Below are positions 15,759 through 24,400 of a DNA stretch of 52,642 nucleotides, piece after piece. This DNA comes from JBFWYO01 sp050186335 (GTDB lineage: Bacteria > Pseudomonadota > Alphaproteobacteria > Bin65): assembly GCA_050186335.1 (NCBI GenBank), contig JBFWYO010000021.1, forward strand, positions 1 through 52,642. Direction: 5' to 3'. Under the pieces are notes generated by a model. That model saw only the letters and a list, made by a program, of their open reading frames with translations. It was not told the origin of the DNA and made no database searches. A program made the position numbers and the translations under genes. Numbering within the stretch: the first letter of the stretch is position 1; every line of letters begins with the position of its first letter.

Positions 15759-17605
15759 CAATCCTCCAGAATGTCGTCGCCGGAATCGGCGGGCGGCGGC
15801 GCCTCGTGGCCGGCATCGACGGCGCCGGGAAGATCGGCAGCGGGTGCATGCGCCTCGCGCACCGATTCGATGACCGCACCGGGAAACGCATCGAGTACCG
15901 CGCGCACCAACGGATGCTGCGCCGCGTCGGCCTTGGTTGCCGCCTGCTTGGCATGATGCTGCTGATTCAGCGTGGCTTCGCCGGCATCGCGCGAGACCAG
16001 CGCGAGCCAGCGCTGACCGGTCCATTGCGTGACCAGTTCGGACAGTTTGTTGGCCAGATTGGCCGGCGCGTTCGGGCCGGGGCGAAACTCGATGCGCCCC
16101 TGTTCGAAGCGCACCAGATGCACGTCGTTGATCAGATGCGCGTGCATGATCATTTCGCGCTTGGCGGCGAACAGCGCGACCAGGTCGGCATAGGTTTTCG
16201 GCTGCGGGGGCGGCGCGGGTTGCGGTGGCGCCATCGCGCGCGGCGCGGATTGCGGCTGGCTGCGTTCGGCCATCGCCTGCCCGCCGCCGCCCATCGCGCG
16301 GGCACCGTTGCCGGATGGGCCGGGTGTCGAAGCAGCGGGCCCGCCGGACGAAACGCCTTGGCCGTTGCGCAACTGATCGACCAACTGGCCCGGCGTCGGC
16401 TGGTCCGACACATAAGCGAGGCGGACCAGCAGCATCTCGAGCGCCGTCATCGGCTGCGGGGCGGTCTGCACTTCGCTCAACCCCTTGAGCAGCATCTGCC
16501 AGGTGCGCGACAGCACGGCGACCGGCAATGCCTTCGCCATCGGCATCGCGCGCGCGCGTTCGGCATCCGACACGGCGGAACCTTCCGCGGCTTCCGGCAC
16601 CAGTTTCAGGCGCGTCAGCCAATGCGTCACGTCGAGCAGATCCTGCACGATGATTATTGGATCGGCGCCACTGTGGTACAGCTCGCCGGCGACATCCAGC
16701 GAGGCCTTGACCTCGCCCTTCATCAGCAGATCGAGCAGATCGAGCACGCGCGCGCGATCGGCAAGGCCCAACATGGCGCGAATTTCGGCGACATCGACCC
16801 GCTTCGCGGTGGCGCCCAGTTGCGCGATCACCTGATCGAGCAGCGACAGCCCGTCGCGCACCGACCCGTCGGCCGCGCGCGCCAGCAGCGCCAGCGCGGG
16901 TTCGGTCAGCTTGGCGCCTTCCTTGCCGGCGATATTGCCGAGATGCTTGGCCAGCAGTTCCTGATCGAGCCGCTTGAGATCGAAGCGCTGGCAACGCGAG
17001 AGCACGGTCACCGGCACCTTGCGGATTTCCGTGGTCGCCATGATGAACTTGACGTGCTCGGGCGGCTCCTCGAGCGTCTTCAACAACGCGTTGAACGCGT
17101 TCTTCGAGAGCATGTGCACTTCGTCGATGATGTAGATCTTGGCGCGCGCGGAGATCGGCTTGTAGCGCGCGTTCTCGATGATCGCGCGCACGTCGTCGAC
17201 GCCGGTTTGCGAGGCGGCGTCCATCTCGATGACGTCGACGTGGCGGTCGTCGGCGATCGCGCGGCAATGTTCGCACACGCCGCACGGCTGGGCAGTCGGC
17301 CCGCCGTTGCCGTCCGGGCCGATGCAGTTCAGCGCACGCGCGATAATGCGCGCGGTGGTGGTCTTGCCCACGCCGCGCACGCCGGTCAGCACGAAGGCAT
17401 GCGCCACGCGGCCCTGGGCGATGGCGTTGGTCAGCGTGCGTACCAGCGCATCCTGGCCGATCAGCTCGTCGAAATTGATCGGTCGATATTTGCGCGCCAA
17501 CACCCGGTAGACGGCGGCGTCCGGACGCAGCGCCGGTGCGGCTTCGTGCGCGGCACCGGCTTGTGTCGGCGGCGAAACGGGTTCTGTGGCGGACTTCTCG
17601 GTCAT
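15758..17605 (-). CDS. dnaX: DNA polymerase III subunit tau/gamma
   Basis: Clamp-loader ATPase of the replicative polymerase, 615 residues. Walker A GVRGVGKTTTARI is near residues 74-86, the zinc module CGVCEHC near 108-114, the DEVH box IIDEVHMLSKNAFNALLKTLE near 155, and the sensor segment TVLSRCQRFDLKR follows. A Gly/Ala/Pro/Gln-rich linker around residues 400-465 precedes the C-terminal tau-specific domain. I did not find an obvious slippery sequence for the gamma product. The start at 17605 lies 110 bases downstream of the SRP RNA gene on the same strand. Confidence 0.95.
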   Translation of the reverse strand: MTEKSATEPVSPPTQAGAAHEAAPALRPDAAVYRVLARKYRPINFDELIGQDALVRTLTNAIAQGRVAHAFVLTGVRGVGKTTTARIIARALNCIGPDGNGGPTAQPCGVCEHCRAIADDRHVDVIEMDAASQTGVDDVRAIIENARYKPISARAKIYIIDEVHMLSKNAFNALLKTLEEPPEHVKFIMATTEIRKVPVTVLSRCQRFDLKRLDQELLAKHLGNIAGKEGAKLTEPALALLARAADGSVRDGLSLLDQVIAQLGATAKRVDVAEIRAMLGLADRARVLDLLDLLMKGEVKASLDVAGELYHSGADPIIIVQDLLDVTHWLTRLKLVPEAAEGSAVSDAERARAMPMAKALPVAVLSRTWQMLLKGLSEVQTAPQPMTALEMLLVRLAYVSDQPTPGQLVDQLRNGQGVSSGGPAASTPGPSGNGARAMGGGGQAMAERSQPQSAPRAMAPPQPAPPPQPKTYADLVALFAAKREMIMHAHLINDVHLVRFEQGRIEFRPGPNAPANLANKLSELVTQWTGQRWLALVSRDAGEATLNQQHHAKQAATKADAAQHPLVRAVLDAFPGAVIESVREAHAPAADLPGAVDAGHEAPPPADSGDDILED

Positions 17606-17714
17606 CGCGGCCGCGCCAAACTAAGAGGATCGGGTGAGCGTTCGGACATTGTCGGACAAGACCGTACGCCCGGGCAAGCGCCGCAAAAAACCCAACGAAA
17701 TGATGCGGATATAA

Positions 17715-17813
17715 GGTGGGAGGCTGACAAACGACCCGGAACAAATCTCGTTACGGTTGCTTCCTTCCGGACCTGGCCGGGTTGGCGAGGCGTCCGTCCG
17801 CCGCCAACCTCCC
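17715..17813 (-). ncRNA. ffs: Small signal recognition particle RNA (4.5S type)
   Basis: The minus strand contains the invariant SRP core GGTCCGGAAGGAAGCA (about 17754-17776 region) in an asymmetric loop context. The 5' GGGAGG (17813-17808) pairs with CCTCCC near the 3' end (17723-17718), closing a long hairpin of about 99 nt. This RNA works with Ffh in co-translational membrane targeting. Its place directly upstream of dnaX is common in alphaproteobacteria. Confidence 0.93.
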
Positions 17814-17819
17814 GGGGGC

Positions 17820-17850
17820 ACTATATCAGGCCTCTCCGCGCCGGATGCAA
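17820..17850 (-). promoter_or_regulatory. ffs: Promoter of the SRP RNA gene
   Basis: Minus-strand TATAGT (17825-17820) lies seven bases before the predicted 5' end of the RNA. TTGCAT (17850-17845) sits 19 bases upstream of it. Confidence 0.5.
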
Positions 17851-17911
17851 GGGTGCTGGCAGGGCCGCGCGATTGAATCTGCCGCGGCCGCGTGCCAATG
17901 TCCGCCCCGTC

Positions 17912-18850
17912 ATGTATTCCCGCTCCGAATCCAATATGTACGGTTTCACCGGCCTCGACCGGGCCAGCGCCATGCGCAAGGACGAAGCCTGGGTCGCCGA
18001 ACGATTGGACGACGCGACCAGCCGTTTCATCCCGGTGTGGCGCTCGCGCAACCTGGTGGTCGCGCAGCCGGCGCCGGCGGCGGTCTATCTGTCGCGCACG
18101 GACCATGCCGAGCTGATCGAGCAGGCCGGCGACAAGGTGTTGCTCGGCCTGTTCGAGCAGACCTCGTATTTTGCCGTCGACCTGTCCGATCACGAGGAAC
18201 CGCTGGCCTTGCCGCCGCTGCGCCCGATCGCCGAGGCCAAGGCGGAGTTTCTCGACCTGCGCCAGGTCGGCGCGCTGATGGATCCGAAGGAAGCCAGCAC
18301 GCTCGCCTATGCGCGCGGCATGCTGACCTGGCACCGCCGGCATTTGTTTTGCGGCCAGTGCGGCGCGCCGACGCGCGCCATCGAAGGCGGCCATGTGCGC
18401 AAATGCACCAACGATGCCTGCGACCTGATGCAGTTTCCGCGCACCGATCCGGCCGTCATCATGCTGGTGACGCGCGGCGATAATTGTTTGCTGGGCCGCC
18501 AGAAAGTCTGGCCCGAAGGCATGTACTCGACGCTGGCTGGCTTCGTCGAACCGGGCGAGACGCTGGAAACCGCGGTCGCGCGCGAGGTCGCCGAGGAAAC
18601 CGGCGTTGGCGTCAAGGACGTGCGTTACCACTCGTCGCAACCGTGGCCGTTCCCGACTTCTTTGATGCTGGGCTATTACGCCACCGCATTGTCCGATGCG
18701 CTGAACGTCAACACGGATGAGCTTCAAGACGCGCGCTGGTTCTCCCGGGAGTGGATCCGGGCCAACGAAGGCAGCCGCGATTTCCGCCTGCCGCGCAAGG
18801 ATTCGATTGCGCGACGGCTGATCGAGGATTGGCTGAGCGGCGCGGTTTAG
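17912..18850 (+). CDS. nudC: NAD(+)/NADH pyrophosphatase NudC (Nudix hydrolase)
   Basis: Nudix enzyme of 312 residues that hydrolyses NADH, or removes NAD caps from RNA in E. coli. The zinc ribbon is seen as CGQCGAPT with CTNDACD about 25 residues later. The Nudix box GFVEPGETLETAVAREVAEETG is complete, and the NudC marker SQPWPFPTSLMLGY follows it. The frame is open far upstream, but that region overlaps the SRP RNA and dnaX. The ATG at 17912 (or 17936) is the sensible start; neither has a strong Shine-Dalgarno. Confidence 0.93.
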   Translation: MYSRSESNMYGFTGLDRASAMRKDEAWVAERLDDATSRFIPVWRSRNLVVAQPAPAAVYLSRTDHAELIEQAGDKVLLGLFEQTSYFAVDLSDHEEPLALPPLRPIAEAKAEFLDLRQVGALMDPKEASTLAYARGMLTWHRRHLFCGQCGAPTRAIEGGHVRKCTNDACDLMQFPRTDPAVIMLVTRGDNCLLGRQKVWPEGMYSTLAGFVEPGETLETAVAREVAEETGVGVKDVRYHSSQPWPFPTSLMLGYYATALSDALNVNTDELQDARWFSREWIRANEGSRDFRLPRKDSIARRLIEDWLSGAV

Positions 18851-18894
18851 AGATTTACATTACCCGGTCGTTACCATCTGGAGCTTCTTTCACG

Positions 18895-19005
18895 ACCTCA
18901 TCCTGAGCCGCGCGTAGCGCGTGTTGAAGGATGGGCCACAGTCGAGATCTCGCACGCGGCCCATCCCTCGACTCGCTCGCTACCGCTCGCGGCTCAGGAT
19001 GAGGT
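18895..19005. repeat. Dispersed-type palindromic repeat (111 bp)
   Basis: The gap between nudC and pheA is mostly a large inverted repeat. The outer arms ACCTCATCCTGAGCC and GGCTCAGGATGAGGT match perfectly over 15 bases, and inner arms include GGATGGGCC with GGCCCATCC. Elements with this CCTCATCCTGAG / GGATGGGC style occur in many copies in alphaproteobacterial genomes. It contains no gene and could form a long RNA hairpin between the two convergent genes. Confidence 0.8.
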
Positions 19006-19060
19006 GAGAAAAGAGAATAATGGCGCGCGCGGGAACGTCGGAAACGAACCAGTTCCGCCC

Positions 19061-19906
19061 CTACTTCCCGCTCTTGCGGAACTCCGCCGCGCGGTACACG
19101 CCCAGCACGGCAAAATAATCCGAGAAGAACTTCAATTCCTCGAACGCGTGCTTCATCGCGGTCTGCTTCGGGTGGCCTTCGACATCGGCGTGGAATTGCG
19201 CGACCGTAAAGCGGCCGTCGATCATGTAGCTTTCCAGCTTGGTGATGTTCACGCCGTTGGTGGCGAAGCCGCCGAGCGCCTTATAAAGCGCCGCCGGCAC
19301 GCTGCGCACGCGGAACACAAACGAGGTGACGACCGGGCCCTGGTCCGGATCGGGATCGACCGGCTCGCGCGCCATAATGATAAAGCGCGTGGTGTTGTGT
19401 GTCGCATCCTCGATGTTGCGCTTGAGAATCTTCAGGCCGTAGATCTCCGCCGCCAGGTCGGATGCGATTGCCGCGACCGATTTGTCGTTCCTGAGCGCGA
19501 TATCGTGCGCCGCGCCCGCGGTATCCGGATGCACGACCGCCTTGTAGCCCTGCACCTTGAGGAATTTCCGGCACTGACCGAGCGCATGCACGTGCGAATG
19601 AACTTCCTTGACGCTTCCCAGCGAGGCGCCCTTGGGCGCGACCAGGCAGTGCTCGACGCGCTGGAAATGCTCGCCGACGATATGCAGCTTCGAGTTGGGC
19701 AGCAGATGGTGGATATCGGCCACGCGCCCGGCGACCGAATTGTCGATCGGGATCATCGCATAGCGCGCGCGGCCTTCGCGCACGGCGGCGAACGCGTCCT
19801 CGAACGAGGCGCACGGCAGCGTCTTCAGGTTCGGAAACACGCGCCGACAGGCGATGTCCGAATTGGCGCCGAGCGAGCCTTGGAACGCGATGGTCTTTTG
19901 CGACAC
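19061..19906 (-). CDS. pheA: Prephenate dehydratase
   Basis: Enzyme of 281 residues converting prephenate to phenylpyruvate in phenylalanine synthesis. The N-terminal lobe starts IAFQGSLGANSDIACR; PIDNSVAGRVADIHHLL is the conserved substrate-site segment, and HNTTRFIIMA holds the catalytic TRF motif. A C-terminal ACT domain (GVNITKLESYMIDGRFTVAQF) indicates feedback control by phenylalanine. It lacks a chorismate mutase domain. It lies 29 bases downstream of kdsB. Confidence 0.95.
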   Translation of the reverse strand: MSQKTIAFQGSLGANSDIACRRVFPNLKTLPCASFEDAFAAVREGRARYAMIPIDNSVAGRVADIHHLLPNSKLHIVGEHFQRVEHCLVAPKGASLGSVKEVHSHVHALGQCRKFLKVQGYKAVVHPDTAGAAHDIALRNDKSVAAIASDLAAEIYGLKILKRNIEDATHNTTRFIIMAREPVDPDPDQGPVVTSFVFRVRSVPAALYKALGGFATNGVNITKLESYMIDGRFTVAQFHADVEGHPKQTAMKHAFEELKFFSDYFAVLGVYRAAEFRKSGK

Positions 19907-19935
19907 GGAACTTCTTTCGGCAGCGTTGACTGGGA

Positions 19936-20688
19936 TCAGCGGGGACGCAACAGCGCGCGGGCCCGTTCGAGATCGGCGGGAGTATCGACACCGAGCGGAA
20001 CAGTGTCAACGCGCACCGCATCGATGCGCATGCCCGCCTCGAGAGCGCGCAACTGCTCGAGCTTTTCGCGCCGTTCGAGCGCGCCCTGCGGCAGCGCGAC
20101 GAACTTTTCCAGGGCCGAGCGCTTGTAGGCGTAGATGCCGATGTGATGGTAGATCGGCCCGTCGCCGCTCGGCACCGTGGCGCGCGAAAAATACAGCGCC
20201 CGACCGCGTTTGCCGTCGGGGCCGAAGGCGACCACCGCCTTGACCACGTTGGGATTGACGCGCTCGTCCGCATCGCGCGTTTCGACCACCAGGGTTGCGA
20301 TATCGACGGCGGGATCTTCCAAGGGCGCTAGCACGGCTTGCACCAAGGCGGGATCGAGGGTCGGCAAATCGCCCTGCAGATTGACGATGGCGCGATGTTG
20401 GGCGCGCGGATCGACGCGCCCCAGCGCCTGCCAGATACGGTCCGATCCGGACGGCAGATCCGGATCGGTCAACACCGCCCGCCCGCCCACGCGTTCGACG
20501 GCGGCGGCGATTTGGGGGTCGCCCGCGGCCACGACCACGGGGCCGACGCGCGCTTCGGTCGCCCGCCGCCAGACATGCACGATCATCGGCTCGCCGTGAA
20601 TGTCGGCCAGCGGCTTGCCCGGCAGGCGCGTCGCCGCCAGGCGTGCCGGCACCAGGACGATCGGGTTGAGATTTTGGGCCGCGTTCAT
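19936..20688 (-). CDS. kdsB: 3-deoxy-manno-octulosonate cytidylyltransferase
   Basis: CMP-Kdo synthetase, 250 residues, activating Kdo for lipid A-core assembly, so the organism has LPS of the usual kind. The nucleotide-binding start VLVPARLAATRLPGKPLAD is clear, with DLPSGSDRIWQAL and NLQGDLPTLDP as family motifs. The ATG at 20688 is preferred over an in-frame TTG seven codons upstream, being nearer to the conserved start. It is probably cotranscribed with pheA. Confidence 0.94.
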   Translation of the reverse strand: MNAAQNLNPIVLVPARLAATRLPGKPLADIHGEPMIVHVWRRATEARVGPVVVAAGDPQIAAAVERVGGRAVLTDPDLPSGSDRIWQALGRVDPRAQHRAIVNLQGDLPTLDPALVQAVLAPLEDPAVDIATLVVETRDADERVNPNVVKAVVAFGPDGKRGRALYFSRATVPSGDGPIYHHIGIYAYKRSALEKFVALPQGALERREKLEQLRALEAGMRIDAVRVDTVPLGVDTPADLERARALLRPR

Positions 20689-20872
20689 GATCTGAGCGTC
20701 TATCCCCAACTCGGCGCTATTTTATGCGACATTATGCCGCGTAACCGCCCAGGATTCCTGGGTTTTTGCCTAGGTGACGGGGTGCGCGCGGGTCCATATA
20801 AATGACTTCCATGTGGAGGGGATCGCAACACCTCGCCACATCCCGTTTTCAGCTCCTGCTACGGATCGAACC

Positions 20873-21406
20873 ATGAGTTCCCTCGAGGGTAACAAGATCA
20901 TCGGCGCCGTCCTGTTCACCGCGTTGGCGGCGATGGCCATATCGACCATCGGCAATACGCTGATCCCGCAGTACCACGTCAAGCACGAGAAGGCGACCGA
21001 AGCCAAGGATGCCGGCGAACAGCCGCCGGCGACGCAAGAGCCGGAGAAGCCGCTGGCCGAACTGCTCGCCGCGGCGACGCCGGAAGCCGGCCAGAAGGTC
21101 GCGCAGAAATGCGTTTCGTGCCATTCGTTCGACAAAGGCGGGCCGAACAAGGTCGGTCCGAATCTTTATGACGTGGTCGGCCGTAAGCCCGGCACGCACG
21201 CGGGATACCAGTATTCCGACGCGATCAAGGGGCTGAAGGACGATTGGGATTACGAGCATCTCTATAAGTATCTCGGCAATCCGGCGACCTATGCCAAGGG
21301 CACCAAGATGGCGTTCCGCCTCGCCAAGTCGGACGAGCGCGCGAACGTAATCGTCTATCTGCGCACGCTGAGCGAAAGCCCGAAACCGCTGCCCGCGAAG
21401 CCGTAA
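20873..21406 (+). CDS. Membrane-anchored c-type cytochrome (CycM-like)
   Basis: A 177-residue cytochrome. Residues 8-30 form an uncleaved signal anchor (IIGAVLFTALAAMAISTIG). A Glu/Pro/Ala-rich linker follows to about residue 70, then a class I heme domain with CVSCHSFDKGGPNKVGPNLYDVVGR and the axial Met in GTKMAFRL. Related CycM proteins carry electrons from the bc1 complex to terminal oxidases. It could also take electrons from FccAB, but this is inference. The ATG at 20873 was chosen because the anchor starts right after it. Confidence 0.88.
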   Translation: MSSLEGNKIIGAVLFTALAAMAISTIGNTLIPQYHVKHEKATEAKDAGEQPPATQEPEKPLAELLAAATPEAGQKVAQKCVSCHSFDKGGPNKVGPNLYDVVGRKPGTHAGYQYSDAIKGLKDDWDYEHLYKYLGNPATYAKGTKMAFRLAKSDERANVIVYLRTLSESPKPLPAKP

Positions 21407-21470
21407 GCGCGCGGCGGGACGGAGCGAAGCTTCGACTTTTAGACGCGGAATATTCTCTTATTATAATGCC

Positions 21471-21558
21471 ACCCCGGACAAGCCGCGCGAAGCGTGGCGC
21501 CGATCCGGGGTCCGCTCGGAAACGCGCCGGCGCTGGACCCCGGCGCCGCGGCCGGGGT
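21471..21558. repeat. GC-rich palindromic repeat upstream of hisN
   Basis: Nested inverted repeats: outer arms ACCCCGG / CCGGGGT (21471-21477, 21552-21558) and inner arms CCGGGGTCC / GGACCCCGG (21505-21513, 21535-21543). The style (GGACCCCGG...CCGGGGTGAC) is that of repeats scattered in alphaproteobacterial genomes. A TATAAT box at 21462-21467 lies just before it and could drive hisN, placing the structure in the mRNA leader. Confidence 0.7.
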
Positions 21559-21586
21559 GACACGAAGAAGTAGGGTCGTCCGCGCC

Positions 21587-22366
21587 ATGCCCAATCCCTG
21601 CCCCGCCGAGTTCGTCAGCTTCGCCGTCCGCCTGGCCGAGGCGGCGGGCGAGGCGATCCGCCCGCATTTCCGCACGCCGATGGCGATCGATACCAAATCC
21701 GACGCCAGCCCAGTGACGATCGCCGATCGCAATGCCGAGGCGGCGATGCGCGCACTGATCGAACGCGCCTATCCGACGCACGGCATTTGGGGCGAAGAGT
21801 TCGGAGTCGTGCGCCGGGATGCCGAATTCGTCTGGGTGCTCGATCCGATCGATGGCACCAAGGCATTCATCAGCGGCCTGCCGATATTCGGCACGCTGAT
21901 CGCACTGACGCGCAGCGGGAAACCCATCCTCGGCATCATCGACCAGCCGATCTCGCGCGAGCGCTGGCTCGGCGCCGTCGGGATGCCGACGACATTCAAC
22001 GGCACACCATGTCGTACGCGCGCCTGTCCGAGCACGGCCGACGCGACCATGTTCACCACCGCGCACGACATGTTCGATGCCGCGGCGCGGTCGCGTTACG
22101 AACGACTGCGCAAGGCGCCGCGCCTGGTGCGCAACGGCGGCGATTGCTATGCCGCCGGCCTGCTGGCGTCCGGCTTCGTCGATCTGTGGGTCGAAGGCTC
22201 GCTCAAGCCATACGATTATCTGGCCATCGTGCCGATCGTCGAGGGCGCTGGCGGGACGATCACCGATTGGGCCGGCGCAGCACTTGGCTTCGACTCGGAC
22301 GGTCTGGTATGCGCCGCCGGCGACGCGCGCACGCATACGGAAGCGTTGCGGCTGCTGGCGGCCTGA
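21587..22366 (+). CDS. hisN: Inositol-monophosphatase-family phosphatase, probably histidinol-phosphatase
   Basis: Mg-dependent phosphatase of 259 residues. Metal-binding motifs are WGEEFG near residue 66 and WVLDPIDGTKAFISGLP near residue 82, with WVEGSLKPYDYLAIVPIVEGAGG near residue 205. The IDGTKAFISGLP wording is typical of HisN-type histidinol-phosphatases, which catalyse the penultimate step of histidine synthesis. Activity on inositol phosphate or other monoesters is the alternative. The start at 21587 sits at the conserved N-terminus (FVSFAVRLAEAAGEAIRPHF). Confidence 0.85.
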   Translation: MPNPCPAEFVSFAVRLAEAAGEAIRPHFRTPMAIDTKSDASPVTIADRNAEAAMRALIERAYPTHGIWGEEFGVVRRDAEFVWVLDPIDGTKAFISGLPIFGTLIALTRSGKPILGIIDQPISRERWLGAVGMPTTFNGTPCRTRACPSTADATMFTTAHDMFDAAARSRYERLRKAPRLVRNGGDCYAAGLLASGFVDLWVEGSLKPYDYLAIVPIVEGAGGTITDWAGAALGFDSDGLVCAAGDARTHTEALRLLAA

Positions 22367-22439
22367 CGCACCCGTCCCGCGCCGCGCGCCGCTCGTTCCG
22401 CCTTCACCGCGCCGCAATTTCGACTAAACTCGGCCCGGC

Positions 22440-24329
22440 ATGACCCGTCTGGACCGCCGACATTTTCTCAAGCTCGCCGCCGGTTCGGCGACGTTGGGTG
22501 CCGCCGTCTGGACCGCCCGGCCCGGCCGCACCGAGACGACGCCCGCCTCGGCCAATCCCGAGCAGCGCGACTCCATCCGCCTGCACGGCATGGCGATGCA
22601 CGGCGAGCCGAAATACAAGCCGGGCTTCAAGCATTTCGATTACGTCAATCCGACGGCGCCCAAAGGCGGCACCTTGCGCCTGGGCAGCCAGGGACAGACT
22701 TTCGATACGCTCAATCCGTTCGTCGTGCGCGGCGTGCCGGCCGAACTGATCAATCTGACCTACGACACGCTGCTCTCGCGCGCCGACGACGAACCGTTCT
22801 CGCTCTATTCGGGCGTCGCGGAGGCGATCGAAGTGCCGGCGGATCGATCGTGGATCATTTTCCACTTGGACCCGCGCGCGCGCTATCACGACGGCACGGC
22901 GATGGAGCCGGAGGACGTGCTGTTCTCCCTGCAGGTACTGCGCGAGAAGGGGATTCCGTTTTTCCGCGCGTTCTACGCCAACGTCGCCAAGGCCGAAAAA
23001 ATCGGGCCGCACAGCGTGCGCTTCGGATTCTCGCCGGGCGAGAATCGCGAGCTGCCGCTGATCCTCGGCGATCTGCCGGTGATGTCGCGCAAATACTGGT
23101 CGACCAAGGATTTTTCGCGCGCCTCGCTGGAGGTGCCGCTCGGCAGCGGCGCCTACAGGATCGAGCGCGTCGAAGGCGGGCGCTCGATCACGTATGCGCG
23201 GGTCAAGGATTACTGGGCGAAGAACCTGCCGCCCAACATCGGCTACAACAATTTCGATACCATCGTCGTCGACTACTATCGCGACGGCGCTGTGGCGCGC
23301 GAGGCGATCAAGGCCGGCGCGTTCGACGTGCGACTCGAAAATTCCGCCAAGGAATGGGCAACCGGCTACGATTCGCCCGCCGTCGACCAAGGAATGCTGA
23401 TCAAGCGCGAAGTGCCGCACCAGCGCGTGGCCGGCATGCAGGGCTTCGTGATGAACACGCGCAAGCCGTTCTTCAAGGACCGGCGCGTGCGCCTGGCGAT
23501 GATCGAGGTGTTCGATTTCGCCTGGTCCAACGCCACCCTGTTCTACGGCCAGTACACCCAGCTGCGCTCCTATTTCGACAATTCGGAAATGTCCGCGCGG
23601 GGACTGCCGCAGGCCGAGGAGCTCGAGATTCTTTCGCGCTACAAGGGCCGCATCCCCGAGGAAGTGTTCACGACCGAGTATCGCCCGCCGCTGTTCGACG
23701 GCACCGGCAACATTCGCAGCGGCCTGCGCAAGAGCTTCGCGCTCCTGAAGGACGCCGGTTACGAAGTGCGCGACTTCAAGCTGGTGCACAAGGACGACGG
23801 CAGGCCGATCGAGCTTGAATTCCTGACCAACGATACCGCTTTCGAACGCGTCGTGCTGCCGTACGCCAAGAATCTGCAGCGGCTCGGCATCGCGCTCAAG
23901 GTGCGCGTGGTCGATACCGCGCAGTACATCAACCGGCTGCGCAAATACGATTTCGACATGGTGGTGGCGTCGTTCCGGCAATCGATGTCGCCAGGCAACG
24001 AACAGCGCATCTGGTGGACCAGTCGCGTGGCCGAAATGCCGGGCGGGCGCAACCTGATCGGCATCAAGGATCCGGTCGTCGACGAGCTGGTCGAGCTGAT
24101 CATCGCGGCGCCCGACCGGACGAGTTTGGTCAACCGGGTGCGGGCGCTCGATCGCGTGCTGCAATGGGGCCACTATGTCGTGCCGAACTGGTACATCGCG
24201 GTCGATCGGCAGGCATTCTGGGACAAGTTCGGCGAGCCGGCGAAGCGCGGCCTGCGCGGCGCCAACGTACTGACCTGGTGGATCGATCCGGTCAAGGAAG
24301 CGAATTTGCGCGCCAAGCGCGGGCGTTGA
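22440..24329 (+). CDS. YejA-type peptide ABC transporter substrate-binding protein (copy 1)
   Basis: Periplasmic binding protein of solute-binding family 5, 629 residues. The Tat motif DRRHFLKLAAGSATLG begins at residue 5. YejA-type sequence follows: GFKHFDYVNPTAPKGGTLRLG, VFDFAWSNATLFYGQYT, SYFDNSEMSARGLP and LQWGHYVVPNWYI. It lies 71 bases before a close paralogue and starts the yejBEF operon. It probably feeds oligopeptides, or related compounds, to the permease. The length matches YejA. Confidence 0.9.
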   Translation: MTRLDRRHFLKLAAGSATLGAAVWTARPGRTETTPASANPEQRDSIRLHGMAMHGEPKYKPGFKHFDYVNPTAPKGGTLRLGSQGQTFDTLNPFVVRGVPAELINLTYDTLLSRADDEPFSLYSGVAEAIEVPADRSWIIFHLDPRARYHDGTAMEPEDVLFSLQVLREKGIPFFRAFYANVAKAEKIGPHSVRFGFSPGENRELPLILGDLPVMSRKYWSTKDFSRASLEVPLGSGAYRIERVEGGRSITYARVKDYWAKNLPPNIGYNNFDTIVVDYYRDGAVAREAIKAGAFDVRLENSAKEWATGYDSPAVDQGMLIKREVPHQRVAGMQGFVMNTRKPFFKDRRVRLAMIEVFDFAWSNATLFYGQYTQLRSYFDNSEMSARGLPQAEELEILSRYKGRIPEEVFTTEYRPPLFDGTGNIRSGLRKSFALLKDAGYEVRDFKLVHKDDGRPIELEFLTNDTAFERVVLPYAKNLQRLGIALKVRVVDTAQYINRLRKYDFDMVVASFRQSMSPGNEQRIWWTSRVAEMPGGRNLIGIKDPVVDELVELIIAAPDRTSLVNRVRALDRVLQWGHYVVPNWYIAVDRQAFWDKFGEPAKRGLRGANVLTWWIDPVKEANLRAKRGR

Positions 24330-24400
24330 GCGGATAAGACGGGCGCGTCGGCAGGACTGGACAATTGGGCCGGGCAATCGGGCCGCGCAATCGGGAAAGA

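Noticed and set aside
15806..17911. Upstream in-frame extension of nudC
   Set aside because: It would run through dnaX and the SRP RNA gene in antisense; the NudC family N-terminus fits the start near 17912.
18895..19005. CRISPR array or mobile element
   Set aside because: It is a single inverted repeat without spaced direct repeats, a transposase or target-site duplications.
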